A program made the position numbers and the translations under genes. This document shows positions 5,435 to 12,704 of a stretch of DNA of 16,734 nt, one piece after another. Every line of letters begins with the position of its first letter. Within the stretch, counting starts at the first letter, position 1. Below the pieces are notes generated by a model. That model was not told the DNA's origin and did no database searches. It worked only from the letters and a program-made list of their open reading frames with translations. This DNA is from JBIOWF01 sp044868295 (lineage in GTDB: Bacteria > Actinomycetota > Actinomycetes > Streptosporangiales > Streptosporangiaceae). The stretch covers positions 1-16,734 of the forward strand of contig JBIOWF010000014.1 of NCBI GenBank assembly GCA_044868295.1. Reading direction: 5' to 3'.

Positions 5435-6814
5435 GTGGCTGATGGCAGCGGCCCCTTCGACATTGTCGTCCTAGGTGGCGGTAGTGGCGGTTACGCCTGT
5501 GCTCTGAGGGCGGCCGAGCTCGGCAAGAGCGTCGTCCTCATCGAGAAGGACAAGGTCGGCGGCACCTGTCTGCACCGCGGCTGTATCCCCACAAAGGCGC
5601 TGCTGCACGCGGCGGAGTTGGCGGATCAGACCCGGGAGAGCGAGAGTTTCGGCGTCCGTGCCCGTTTCGACGGCATCGACGTGCCCGGCGTCCACTCGTA
5701 CAAGGACAAGGTGATCAGCGGGCTCTACAAGGGTCTCGCCGGACTCATCAAGAGCAAGAAGATCACCGTGGTCGAGGGCGAGGGCCGCCTGGCCGGCCCC
5801 AACCGCGTCGTGGTCAACGGCCAGGTCTACGAGGGGCGGAACGTCGTCCTGGCGACCGGCTCGGTCCCCAAGTCGCTGCCCGGCCTGGACATCGACGGCG
5901 AGAAGGTGATCTCCAGCGACCACGCGCTGGTCCTGGACCGGGTCCCCACGTCGGTCGTCATCCTGGGCGGCGGCGTGATCGGCGTCGAGTTCGCCAGCGT
6001 GTGGCGCTCCTTCGGCGCCGAGGTCACGATCGTCGAGGCGCTCCCGCACCTGCTCCCGCTCGAGGACGAGTCCAACTCCAAGCTGCTTGAGCGCGCGTTC
6101 CGCCGCCGGGGCATCAAGTACGAGCTGGGCGTGCGCTTCGAGAGCGTCAAGACCACCGACACCGGCGTGGTCGTCACCCTGGCGAGCGGCAAGACCCTCG
6201 ACGCCGAGCTCATGCTCGTCGCCGTGGGCCGCGGACCGGTCTCCGCCGGGCTCGGCTTCGAGGAGGCGGGCGTCACCGTCGACCGCGGCTACGTGCCCGT
6301 GAACGAGTACTGCCAGACCAACGTGCCGGGTGTGTACGCCGTGGGCGACCTCATCCCGACCCTGCAGCTGGCCCACGTCGGCTTCGCCGAGGGCATCCTC
6401 GTCGCCGAGCACATCGCGGGCCTGCGGCCGGTCCCGATCGACTACGACGGCGTGCCCCGCATCACCTACTCCGAGCCCGAGGTCGCGTCCGTCGGCATCA
6501 GCTCCGCCATCGCCCGCGAGCGCGGCTTCGACGTCGTGGAGCTGAACTACAACCTGGCCGGCAACGGCAAGAGCAAGATCCTGCAGACCCAGGGCGAGGT
6601 CAAGGTCGTCACCGAGCGCGACGGCCGTGTCCTGGGTGTTCACATGGTGGGCAGCCGGGTCGGCGAGCTCGTCGCGGAGGCTCAGCTGATCTACAACTGG
6701 GAGGCCACGCCGACCGACGTCGCCCAGCTGATCCACCCGCACCCGACCCAGTCCGAGGCTCTCGGTGAGGCGATGCTCGCCCTGGCCGGCAAGCCGCTTC
6801 ACGTCCACAACTAA
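5435..6814 (+). CDS. lpdA: Dihydrolipoyl dehydrogenase (E3)
   Basis: This flavoenzyme reoxidises dihydrolipoyl groups on E2 proteins with NAD+ and serves the pyruvate, 2-oxoglutarate and related complexes. The 459-aa length is normal. FAD-binding VVLGGGSGG (11-19) is followed by the redox-active disulfide GGTCLHRGCIPTK (Cys45, Cys50). The NAD-binding Rossmann motif VVILGGGVIGVEF follows, then the ATGSVP and AVGDL segments, and the C-terminal HPHPTQSEALGEA bearing the catalytic His-Glu pair contributed to the partner subunit. The start GTG 5435 has AAGGAG 7 nt upstream (5422-5427). It is 32 nt before the E2 gene and surely co-transcribed with it. The E1 gene is not in this window. Confidence 0.96.
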   Translation: MADGSGPFDIVVLGGGSGGYACALRAAELGKSVVLIEKDKVGGTCLHRGCIPTKALLHAAELADQTRESESFGVRARFDGIDVPGVHSYKDKVISGLYKGLAGLIKSKKITVVEGEGRLAGPNRVVVNGQVYEGRNVVLATGSVPKSLPGLDIDGEKVISSDHALVLDRVPTSVVILGGGVIGVEFASVWRSFGAEVTIVEALPHLLPLEDESNSKLLERAFRRRGIKYELGVRFESVKTTDTGVVVTLASGKTLDAELMLVAVGRGPVSAGLGFEEAGVTVDRGYVPVNEYCQTNVPGVYAVGDLIPTLQLAHVGFAEGILVAEHIAGLRPVPIDYDGVPRITYSEPEVASVGISSAIARERGFDVVELNYNLAGNGKSKILQTQGEVKVVTERDGRVLGVHMVGSRVGELVAEAQLIYNWEATPTDVAQLIHPHPTQSEALGEAMLALAGKPLHVHN

Positions 6815-6846
6815 AGCCCCTCACAGGAACGCGAGAGAAGAGAACC

Positions 6847-8370
6847 ATGCCGGTCTCCGTAACCATGCCCCAGCTCGGCGAGAGCGTTACCGAGGGCACC
6901 GTCACCCGCTGGCTGAAGAAGGAAGGCGACCACGTCGAGGCCGACGAGCCGCTGCTGGAGGTGTCGACCGACAAGGTCGACACCGAGATCCCTTCGCCGT
7001 CCGCGGGTTACCTGACCAAGATCGTCGTTGCCGAGGACGAGACCGTCGAGGTCGGCGCCGAGCTCGCGGTCATCGACGCCAACGGCGCCGCGCCCGCGCC
7101 CGCGGCCGCCGCGGCCCCCGCTCCGGAGCCCACGCCCGCTCCGGCCCCGGCACCCGCCCCTGCGCCTGCTCCGGCACCCGCTCCGGCCCCGCCGATCTCG
7201 TCGATCTCGTCGATCCCGCAGCCCACGCCGGCTCCGTCCGTCGTCACGCCGCCGGCACCCGCTCCGGCACCCGCACCCGCACCCGCACCCGCTCCGGCCC
7301 CGGCTCCGGCGCCCGTCCAGCAGTCGCCGGTCTCCACCACGCCGGCGAGCGAGCCGACCCCGCTGCCCACGGCGGGTGAGAGCCCGTACGTCACGCCGCT
7401 GGTCCGCAAGCTCGCCGCCGAGCACGGCGTCAACCTCGACTCCCTGAACGGCACCGGCGTGGGCGGCCGCATCCGCAAGCAGGACGTCATCGAGGCGGCC
7501 CGGGTCCAGCGCGAGCAGGCGGCCCAGGCCGCGGCGGCGCAGGCCGCCGCACCGGCCGCCGCACCGGCCGCCGCACCGGCCGCCGTGGCTCCGGTCCAGG
7601 TGGCGGCTCCGGCCGCGGCCCCCGAGCCGGTCCAGGTGGACACCACGCTGCGTGGCACCACCGAGAAGATGTCGCGCCTGCGCAAGGTCATCGCCGACCG
7701 CATGATGGAGTCGATGCAGACCTCCGCGCAGCTCACGACCGTCGTCGAGGTGGACGTGACCCGCATCGCCGCGCTGCGTCAGCGGGCCAAGGGCTCCTTC
7801 GAGGCCCGTGAGGGCGTGAAGCTCTCCTTCATGCCGTTCTTCGCGCTGGCCGCCATCGAGGCGCTCAAGGTCCACCCGAAGCTCAACGCGGTCATCAACG
7901 ACGAGACCAGCGAGGTCACCTACCACGACGTCGAGAACCTCGGCATCGCGGTGGACACCGAGCGCGGCCTCATCGTGCCGGTGGTCAAGAGCGCGGGAGA
8001 CCTGAACATCGCCGGTCTCGCCCGCAAGATCGCCGATCTGGCGGAGCGCACCCGGACCAACAAGATCGGCCCGGACGAGCTCGGCGGCGGCACGTTCACG
8101 CTGACCAACACCGGCAGCCGCGGCGCGCTGTTCGACACGCCGATCCTCAACAAGCCGCAGGTCGGCATGCTGGGCACCGGCGCGGTCGTCAAGCGCCCGG
8201 TCGTCGTGGACACCCCGGAGGGTGAGGTCATCGCGGTTCGCTCGATGGTCTACCTCGCGCTCACCTACGATCACCGCCTCGTCGACGGCGCCGACGCCGC
8301 CCGCTTCCTCACGACGATCAAGCGTCGTCTGGAGGAGGGCCGCTTCGAGGGCCAGCTCGGCCTGGCGTAG
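6847..8370 (+). CDS. sucB: Dihydrolipoamide acyltransferase E2 (SucB/DlaT type)
   Basis: This is the acyltransferase core of a 2-oxoacid dehydrogenase complex. The 507-aa chain has one lipoyl domain (residues 1-78, lipoyl Lys43 in STDKVDTE) and an Ala/Pro linker (about 79-178). The peripheral subunit-binding domain follows (about 179-219, SPYVTPLVRKLAAEHGV), then an Ala/Pro linker and the catalytic domain from about 269. The active-site DHRLVDG has His476. It is usually annotated as dihydrolipoamide succinyltransferase. In actinobacteria studied (Mycobacterium, Corynebacterium) this E2 works with pyruvate dehydrogenase and supplies lipoyl groups to the fused Kgd/OdhA protein, so the name SucB may be misleading. 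Some actinobacterial relatives carry two or more lipoyl domains; here there is one. ATG 6847 is preceded by a purine-rich GAGAAGAGAA. Confidence 0.93.
   Translation: MPVSVTMPQLGESVTEGTVTRWLKKEGDHVEADEPLLEVSTDKVDTEIPSPSAGYLTKIVVAEDETVEVGAELAVIDANGAAPAPAAAAAPAPEPTPAPAPAPAPAPAPAPAPAPPISSISSIPQPTPAPSVVTPPAPAPAPAPAPAPAPAPAPAPVQQSPVSTTPASEPTPLPTAGESPYVTPLVRKLAAEHGVNLDSLNGTGVGGRIRKQDVIEAARVQREQAAQAAAAQAAAPAAAPAAAPAAVAPVQVAAPAAAPEPVQVDTTLRGTTEKMSRLRKVIADRMMESMQTSAQLTTVVEVDVTRIAALRQRAKGSFEAREGVKLSFMPFFALAAIEALKVHPKLNAVINDETSEVTYHDVENLGIAVDTERGLIVPVVKSAGDLNIAGLARKIADLAERTRTNKIGPDELGGGTFTLTNTGSRGALFDTPILNKPQVGMLGTGAVVKRPVVVDTPEGEVIAVRSMVYLALTYDHRLVDGADAARFLTTIKRRLEEGRFEGQLGLA
7084..7320 (+). repeat. Ala-Pro coding repeats in the E2 linker
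   Basis: Tandem degenerate hexamers such as GCTCCG and GCACCC encode alternating Ala-Pro on both sides of an unusual segment, PPISSISSIPQPTPAPS, written with a TCGATCTCG repeat near 7196-7215. Such linkers are flexible swinging arms. The DNA is prone to slippage, so length may vary between strains and the assembly should be checked here. Confidence 0.8.
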
Positions 8371-8374
8371 CCGG

Positions 8375-8397
8375 CGCCCCGCCCACGGACCGGGGCG
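8375..8397 (+). terminator. Hairpin just after the E2 stop
   Basis: CGCCCCG (8375-8381) pairs with CGGGGCG (8391-8397) around a 9-nt loop, and two G-U pairs can extend it outward. It starts 4 nt after the stop codon. There is no T-run; it may protect the mRNA 3' end or assist termination with the next hairpin. Confidence 0.5.
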
Positions 8398-8438
8398 TTG
8401 ACGCCCGAGTCGTCGACGACCTGGCCAGGGCACACCGG

Positions 8439-8468
8439 AAGCCGCTCCGCATCTGCGCGGGGCGGCTT
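8439..8468 (+). terminator. Terminator-like hairpin after lpd-E2 operon
   Basis: AAGCCGCTCCG (8439-8449) pairs with CGGGGCGGCTT (8458-8468): 11 bp with one T-G wobble and an 8-nt loop, followed by a short T stretch. It is well placed to end the lpd-E2 transcript before the promoter of the next gene. Confidence 0.65.
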
Positions 8469-8490
8469 TCGCCGTTCAACGGGGCCCGCC

Positions 8491-8496
8491 TAGCGT
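8491..8496 (+). promoter_or_regulatory. -10 hexamer of leaderless epimerase promoter
   Basis: TAGCGT lies 6 nt before ATG 8503. The only purine-rich stretch (GAAGG) is too near the ATG to act as a Shine-Dalgarno. A TTTCGC 18 nt upstream is a weak -35 candidate. Confidence 0.5.
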
Positions 8497-8502
8497 GAAG
8501 GC

Positions 8503-9396
8503 ATGACGATCGTTGTGACCGGCTCCTCCGGCCTGCTCGGCTCGGCCCTCGTTCGCGCTCTGCGCGCCGATGACCGTCCCGTCCTCAGACTCGTACGGCG
8601 AGAGCCCAAGGAGCCGGACGAGGCCTTCTGGGACCCGGCCAGGGGTGTTCTGGACCCGTCCCTCCTCGAGGGGGCCGAGGCCGTCGTGCATCTCGCCGGC
8701 GCGGGCATCGGTGACCGCAGGTGGACGGAGTCGTACAAGCGAGAGCTGCTGCGCAGCCGGGTGGACGGCACCCGGACCCTCGCGGAGGCACTGGCATCCC
8801 TGGACGAGAAGCCGGGCGTACTGCTGTCCGGCTCCGCCGTGGGGTTCTACGGCGACACGGGCGATCGGGTGGTCGACGAGTCGGCGCCCGCCGGGAAGGG
8901 CTTCCTCGCGGAGGTCGTGCGGGCGTGGGAGGCCGCCGCCACGCCCGCGGAGGAGGCGGGCGTGCGGGTCGTGCGGCTGCGTTCCGGCATCGTGCTGAGC
9001 TCGGCCGGCGGAGCCCTCGCCAAGGTCCTGCCGATCTTCAAGGTCGGGGCCGGAGCCCCGCTGGGGAGCGGGAGACAGTACGTTTCGTGGATCTCCCTAC
9101 CGGACTGGTTGAAGGCGGTCAGATTTTTACTGACAAGTCAGGACATATCCGGCCCAGTCAACGTCACCGCTCCGGAACCGGTGACAAACGCCCAGTACAC
9201 GACGGCCATCGGAAAGGCGCTCCGCAGGCCCACGATGCCCGTGGGAGCACCTGGATTCGCGCTGCGGCTGGCGCTCGGCGAGTTCGCCACGGAAGGCGTT
9301 CTGGCAGGTCAGCGCGTCGTCCCACGGCGACTTCTGGATGCGGGTCACGGGTTCTCACATCCCACCCTCGAAGAGGCGCTCGCGGCCGTACTCTAG
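8503..9396 (+). CDS. TIGR01777-type SDR-family epimerase
   Basis: This 297-aa protein belongs to the extended short-chain dehydrogenase family with the TIGR01777/DUF1731 architecture (E. coli YfcH-like). The substrate is unknown. It starts IVVTGSSGLLGSALVRAL, the NAD(P)-binding TGxxGxxG motif. VVHLAGAGIGDRRW, the SGSAVGFYGDTG block with the catalytic Tyr region, and RSGIVLSSAGGAL follow. SWISLPDW and the C-terminal DUF1731 part complete it (PVNVTAPEPVTN, RRLLDAGHGFSHPTLEEAL). It is probably cytosolic. The stretch 9094-9200 is full of codons rare in this window (CTA, AGA, TTT, TTA, ACA, AGT, ATA), including the only in-frame TTA I found among the genes. The start is supported by homology and a TAGCGT hexamer. 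Confidence 0.9.
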   Translation: MTIVVTGSSGLLGSALVRALRADDRPVLRLVRREPKEPDEAFWDPARGVLDPSLLEGAEAVVHLAGAGIGDRRWTESYKRELLRSRVDGTRTLAEALASLDEKPGVLLSGSAVGFYGDTGDRVVDESAPAGKGFLAEVVRAWEAAATPAEEAGVRVVRLRSGIVLSSAGGALAKVLPIFKVGAGAPLGSGRQYVSWISLPDWLKAVRFLLTSQDISGPVNVTAPEPVTNAQYTTAIGKALRRPTMPVGAPGFALRLALGEFATEGVLAGQRVVPRRLLDAGHGFSHPTLEEALAAVL

Positions 9397-9428
9397 TGAA
9401 TCCTTCGTTTCTGACTCTGGAGTGACCA

Positions 9429-10178
9429 ATGGGCCGGACTGGACAGTCACACATCGTCGCCATCGGTGGCGGGTCGTTCCGGCAGACAGACCGCTACGGG
9501 TTCATCGAGCCGACCGGGCTGTTCCGCTACGTCCTCGACCTGACGGGCCAGGACCGGCCGAAGCTCGGCATCCTCGCGACCGCCACCGGCGACGACGCGG
9601 ACTGGCTGCTCAAGATGTATGGAGCGTTCCGCGACTGGGACGTCGAGGTCAGCCACCTCACCGTGTTCCCGATGCCCAACGTGGAAGATCCACGCGAGTG
9701 GATCCTGGACCAGGACGCCATCTACGTCAGCGGCGGCAGCGTGGCCAACCTCGCGGCGCTGTGGCGGCTGCACGGGCTGGACGAGGCGTTCACGGAGGCC
9801 TGGCGGGCGGGCGTGGTCCTGTCCGGGCAGAGCGCCGGCGCCCTGTGCTGGCACGTCGGCGGCAACACCGACTCGTTCGGGCCGACGCTGCGGCCCTGGG
9901 CCGAAGGGCTGGCGCTCCTGCCGTATTCGTGCGGCGTGCACTACAACTCCGACCCCCAGCGCAGGGAGCTGCTGCACGCCTCGGTGGCCTCGGGCGAGCT
10001 GCCGGACGGGTACGCCGCCGACGAGGGCGTCGCGCTCCACTACGTGGGGACCGAGTTCATCCAGGCCGTCACGGTAGACCCGGCGGGATACGCGTACCGG
10101 ATCGAGCGGGACGGCGCCGGTGGCGTCAAGGAGTTCCGTATCGAACCTCGCTACCTGACGTCTACCCTTGAGACGTGA
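9429..10178 (+). CDS. Peptidase E / cyanophycinase-like hydrolase (S51)
   Basis: The 249-aa protein matches peptidase family S51 (dipeptidase E and cyanophycinase), serine peptidases acting on aspartyl or beta-aspartyl dipeptides. The nucleophile elbow is GQSAGA with Ser135. YVSGGSVANL (around 99-108) is the conserved GG(N/S) block, and CGVHYNSDPQRR supplies the probable catalytic His171. The N-terminal IVAIGGGSF is typical. No signal peptide is visible, so it is probably cytosolic dipeptidase E rather than secreted cyanophycinase. GGAG (9419-9422) lies 6 nt before the ATG. It follows the epimerase after 32 nt and overlaps lipB by 4 nt. The specific substrate cannot be read from sequence. Confidence 0.85.
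   Translation: MGRTGQSHIVAIGGGSFRQTDRYGFIEPTGLFRYVLDLTGQDRPKLGILATATGDDADWLLKMYGAFRDWDVEVSHLTVFPMPNVEDPREWILDQDAIYVSGGSVANLAALWRLHGLDEAFTEAWRAGVVLSGQSAGALCWHVGGNTDSFGPTLRPWAEGLALLPYSCGVHYNSDPQRRELLHASVASGELPDGYAADEGVALHYVGTEFIQAVTVDPAGYAYRIERDGAGGVKEFRIEPRYLTSTLET
10163..10168 (+). promoter_or_regulatory. -10 hexamer for lipB inside the peptidase gene
   Basis: TACCCT lies 6 nt before GTG 10175, within the last codons of the upstream peptidase gene. There is no Shine-Dalgarno before lipB. The gene may have both a leaderless transcript and coupled translation through the GTGA overlap. Confidence 0.4.
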
Positions 10179-10921
10179 GTGAGCACGGCAGGCCACCGAT
10201 TCACCTGATGCCGCAGTTGATGTCACAGTCCCGTCCGGCAGCCGAGGAGCCCGGCGCGGCTCGCCTCGCGATCGTCCGCCTGGGTGTCGACGTTCCGTAC
10301 GAGCAGGCCTGGAAACTGCAGCGGCTCGTGCACGAGCAGCGCGTGACAGAGAAGATCTCCGATCTGTGCCTGATGCTGGAACACGCGCCCGTGTACACGG
10401 CGGGAAAGCGGACCCAGGCGCACGAGCGGCCGTCGGACGGCACGCCCGTCGTCGACGTCGACCGCGGCGGGAAGATCACCTGGCACGGCCCCGGGCAGCT
10501 TGTCGGCTACCCGATCATCCGGATCGACGACGTCGTCGCCTACGTCCGGCTCCTCGAAGGGGTCCTGACCCAGGTCTGCGCGGACTTCGGCGTCGCCGCG
10601 GGCCGGGTCGCGGGCCGCAGCGGCGTGTGGGTCCACGGCGACCCCGCGAGCGGCCTGCCCGACCGCAAACTGGGCGCCATCGGCATCCGGGTGGCGCGCG
10701 GCGTCACCATGCACGGCTTCGCGCTCAACTGTGTGAACGACCTGAGCTGGTACACCCGGATCGTGCCCTGCGGGATCGCCGACGCCGGCGTCACATCCCT
10801 GTCCGCTGAGACCGGCCGGCGCATCACCGTCGAGGAGGTGATCCCCTTCGCCGAGAAACGCCTGGCGGAGGCGCTGGGCGCCGAGCTCTACGACATGTAC
10901 GAGGAAGATCTCCCGCAGTGA
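10175..10921 (+). CDS. lipB: Lipoyl(octanoyl) transferase LipB
   Basis: LipB moves octanoyl groups from acyl-carrier protein to lipoyl domains such as Lys43 of the E2 encoded upstream. The family signature RGGKITWHGPGQLVGYP is intact, with the catalytic Lys165 in DRKLGAIGIRV and Cys199 in IVPCGIADAGVTSL, the acyl-thioester pair. The 248-aa chain has about 30 extra N-terminal residues before IVRLGVDVPYEQAW, compared with the usual start. GTG 10175 is kept because it overlaps the previous stop (GTGA) and has TACCCT 6 nt upstream. ATG 10208 or 10220 remain possible; neither has a good Shine-Dalgarno. lipA follows after 72 nt. Confidence 0.95.
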   Translation: MSEHGRPPIHLMPQLMSQSRPAAEEPGAARLAIVRLGVDVPYEQAWKLQRLVHEQRVTEKISDLCLMLEHAPVYTAGKRTQAHERPSDGTPVVDVDRGGKITWHGPGQLVGYPIIRIDDVVAYVRLLEGVLTQVCADFGVAAGRVAGRSGVWVHGDPASGLPDRKLGAIGIRVARGVTMHGFALNCVNDLSWYTRIVPCGIADAGVTSLSAETGRRITVEEVIPFAEKRLAEALGAELYDMYEEDLPQ

Positions 10922-10953
10922 TCGTATGGGGATCTCGTGGGCGTCCGGGGGCC

Positions 10954-10986
10954 TTGCCCGGTTCACCTGAGAGCGGGTAATAAGCT
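10954..10986 (+). promoter_or_regulatory. lipA promoter
   Basis: TTGCCC (10954-10959) is followed 18 nt later by TAATAA (10978-10983); the overlapping TAAGCT (10981-10986) lies 7 nt before GTG 10994. Either -10 choice puts the transcript start within a few bases of the start codon. No Shine-Dalgarno is present. Confidence 0.5.
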
Positions 10987-10993
10987 GGTCGGC

Positions 10994-11923
10994 GTGACCG
11001 TTGCTCCAGAAGGCCGAAAGCTCCTCCGCCTGGAGGTCCGCAACAGCCAGACCCCCATCGAGAAGAAGCCGCCATGGATCAAGACGCGGCTCAACAACGG
11101 CCCCAACTTCAACGAGATCAGGTCACTGGTGAAGAACCAGGGCCTGCACACGGTCTGTCAGGAGGCCGGGTGTCCCAATATCTCGGAGTGTTGGGAGGAC
11201 CGCGAAGCCACGTTCCTCATCGGCGGTGACCAGTGCACCCGCCGCTGCGACTTCTGCCAGATCGACACGGGCAAGCCCGCCGAGTACGACAAGGACGAGC
11301 CGCGCCGCGTCGCCGAGTCGGTCCAGCAGATGGGCCTGCGCTACGCGACGGTCACCGGCGTCGCCCGTGACGACCTCCCCGACGGCGGCGCGTGGCTGTA
11401 CGCCGAGACCGCCCGACAGATCCACGCCCTGCTGCCCGGCTGCGGCGTCGAGCTGCTGGTGCCGGACTTCAACGGCCACCGCGAGCAGCTCGAAGAGGTG
11501 TTCTCCGCCCGGCCCGAGGTCTTCGCGCACAACATCGAGACCGTGCCGCGGATCTTCAAACGGATCCGGCCCGCGTTCCGCTACGAGCGCTCCCTCCAGG
11601 TGATCACCATGGCCCGCGAGGCAGGTCTGGTCACCAAGTCCAACCTCATCCTCGGCATGGGCGAGGAGCGCGAGGAGATCATCGCGGCCCTGCGCGACCT
11701 GCACGAGGCCGGCTGCGACCTGGTCACGATCACCCAGTACCTGCGGCCGACCCCGCGCCACCACCCCGTGGACCGCTGGGTCAAGCCGGAGGAGTTCGTG
11801 GAGCTGCAGCGGGAGGCCGAGGAGATCGGTTTCGCCGGAGTCATGTCCGGCCCGCTGGTGCGCTCCTCCTACCGGGCCGGCCGGCTCTACCAGCAGGCCA
11901 TCACCGCGCGCCAGGCGCTCTAG
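10994..11923 (+). CDS. lipA: Lipoyl synthase LipA
   Basis: This radical-SAM enzyme inserts two sulfurs into octanoyl groups placed by LipB, completing lipoate on E2. The 309-aa protein has the auxiliary [4Fe-4S] motif CQEAGCPNISEC (Cys55, 60, 66), whose cluster is consumed as sulfur donor. The radical-SAM motif CTRRCDFC follows (Cys81, 85, 88), then the TGVARDDLPDGGA block and the C-terminal RSSYRAG, whose serine is also an auxiliary cluster ligand in the family. GTG 10994 is chosen because actinobacterial LipA proteins begin TVAPEGRKLLRLEVRN. A frame open from 10937 has no such match. The gene ends at a strong hairpin. Confidence 0.97.
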   Translation: MTVAPEGRKLLRLEVRNSQTPIEKKPPWIKTRLNNGPNFNEIRSLVKNQGLHTVCQEAGCPNISECWEDREATFLIGGDQCTRRCDFCQIDTGKPAEYDKDEPRRVAESVQQMGLRYATVTGVARDDLPDGGAWLYAETARQIHALLPGCGVELLVPDFNGHREQLEEVFSARPEVFAHNIETVPRIFKRIRPAFRYERSLQVITMAREAGLVTKSNLILGMGEEREEIIAALRDLHEAGCDLVTITQYLRPTPRHHPVDRWVKPEEFVELQREAEEIGFAGVMSGPLVRSSYRAGRLYQQAITARQAL

Positions 11924-11934
11924 ACGCTTCACAG

Positions 11935-11977
11935 GTCCGGTACGGCTCGCGCCGGCGACGCGCGGGCCGTACGGGAC
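11935..11977 (+). terminator. Strong terminator hairpin after lipA
   Basis: A 12-bp stem, GTACGGCTCGCG (11940-11951) with CGCGGGCCGTAC (11961-11972), has one T-G wobble and a 9-nt loop. It is extended beyond a single mismatch by GTCC/GGAC. The run CTCGTTTTCATT follows. This is the clearest intrinsic terminator in the window and closes the lipB-lipA unit. Confidence 0.8.
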
Positions 11978-12010
11978 GGTCTCGTTTTCATTAATCACCC
12001 CGAAGATTTG

Positions 12011-12016
12011 TATCCT
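12011..12016 (+). promoter_or_regulatory. -10 hexamer of leaderless DUF4191 promoter
   Basis: TATCCT lies 7 nt before ATG 12024, and TTCATT sits 18 nt upstream of it as a possible -35. No Shine-Dalgarno precedes the ATG. The AT-rich promoter follows the lipA terminator directly. Confidence 0.55.
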
Positions 12017-12023
12017 TCACACC

Positions 12024-12695
12024 ATGGCGAAAGACCCAGCGACACCTGGACGGCTCAAGCAGATCCGGATGGTCGCCCAGTTCATCAAACAGGCCGATCC
12101 CAAAGGGATGCCGATCGTCTACGCGTCCGCGCTGGGCACACTCGCCGTGTTCGTCGTGCTCGGTGTGTTCTTCGGCTGGACGTGGTACGTCTTCGGCGTC
12201 CTCGCCGCCGTGCTGGTCGGCATGCTGGTGTTCAGCCGGCTGGCGCAGCGCGCGCAGTACTCCATGCTGGAGGGCCAGCCGGGCGCGGCCTACGCCATCC
12301 TGCAGGGCATGCGCGGCAACTGGTACGTCGAGGACAAGCCGGTGGCGGTCAACCGCGACCAGGACGTCGTCTTCCGCATCGTCGGCTACCCGGGGGTCAT
12401 CCTGGTCTCCGAAGGGCCGGGAAACAGGGTGCAGAAGATGCTCGTCGCCGAGAAGAAGCGCGTGCAGCGGGTGGCCGCCGACGTTCCGGTGTACGACGTC
12501 CAGTGTGGTGACGGGGATGGCCAGATTCCGCTGGCCAAGCTGCAGCGGCATCTGATGAAGCTGCCCCGCAACCTCAAGAAGCCGGCCGTGTCCGAGATCA
12601 ACAACCGGATGCGGGCGCTGACCCCTACGATGCCGATGCCCAAGGGCCCGATGCCGAAGGGCGTCCGGATGCCACGCGGTCCCAAGGCCCGCTGA
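12024..12695 (+). CDS. DUF4191 family membrane protein
   Basis: This 223-aa protein matches the actinobacterial DUF4191 family, often found beside lipA; its function is unknown. A basic N-terminus (GRLKQIRMVAQFIKQADPKG) is followed by two adjacent membrane segments (about residues 33-53 and 56-76). A conserved cytosolic-looking domain includes AQYSMLEGQPGAAYAI, RGNWYVED and RIVGYPGVILVSEG. The C-terminus is basic with an MPKGP-type short repeat (about 202-223). The start is supported by homology and a TATCCT hexamer 7 nt upstream. The methyltransferase gene begins 9 nt after its stop, suggesting one transcript. Confidence 0.88.
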   Translation: MAKDPATPGRLKQIRMVAQFIKQADPKGMPIVYASALGTLAVFVVLGVFFGWTWYVFGVLAAVLVGMLVFSRLAQRAQYSMLEGQPGAAYAILQGMRGNWYVEDKPVAVNRDQDVVFRIVGYPGVILVSEGPGNRVQKMLVAEKKRVQRVAADVPVYDVQCGDGDGQIPLAKLQRHLMKLPRNLKKPAVSEINNRMRALTPTMPMPKGPMPKGVRMPRGPKAR

Positions 12696-12704
12696 CCCTC
12701 CGAC

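Noticed and set aside
6811..8433. 540-codon minus-strand frame opposite the E2 gene
   Set aside because: It is a shadow frame with Gly/Arg runs mirroring the Ala-Pro linker. The E2 reading frame is unambiguous.
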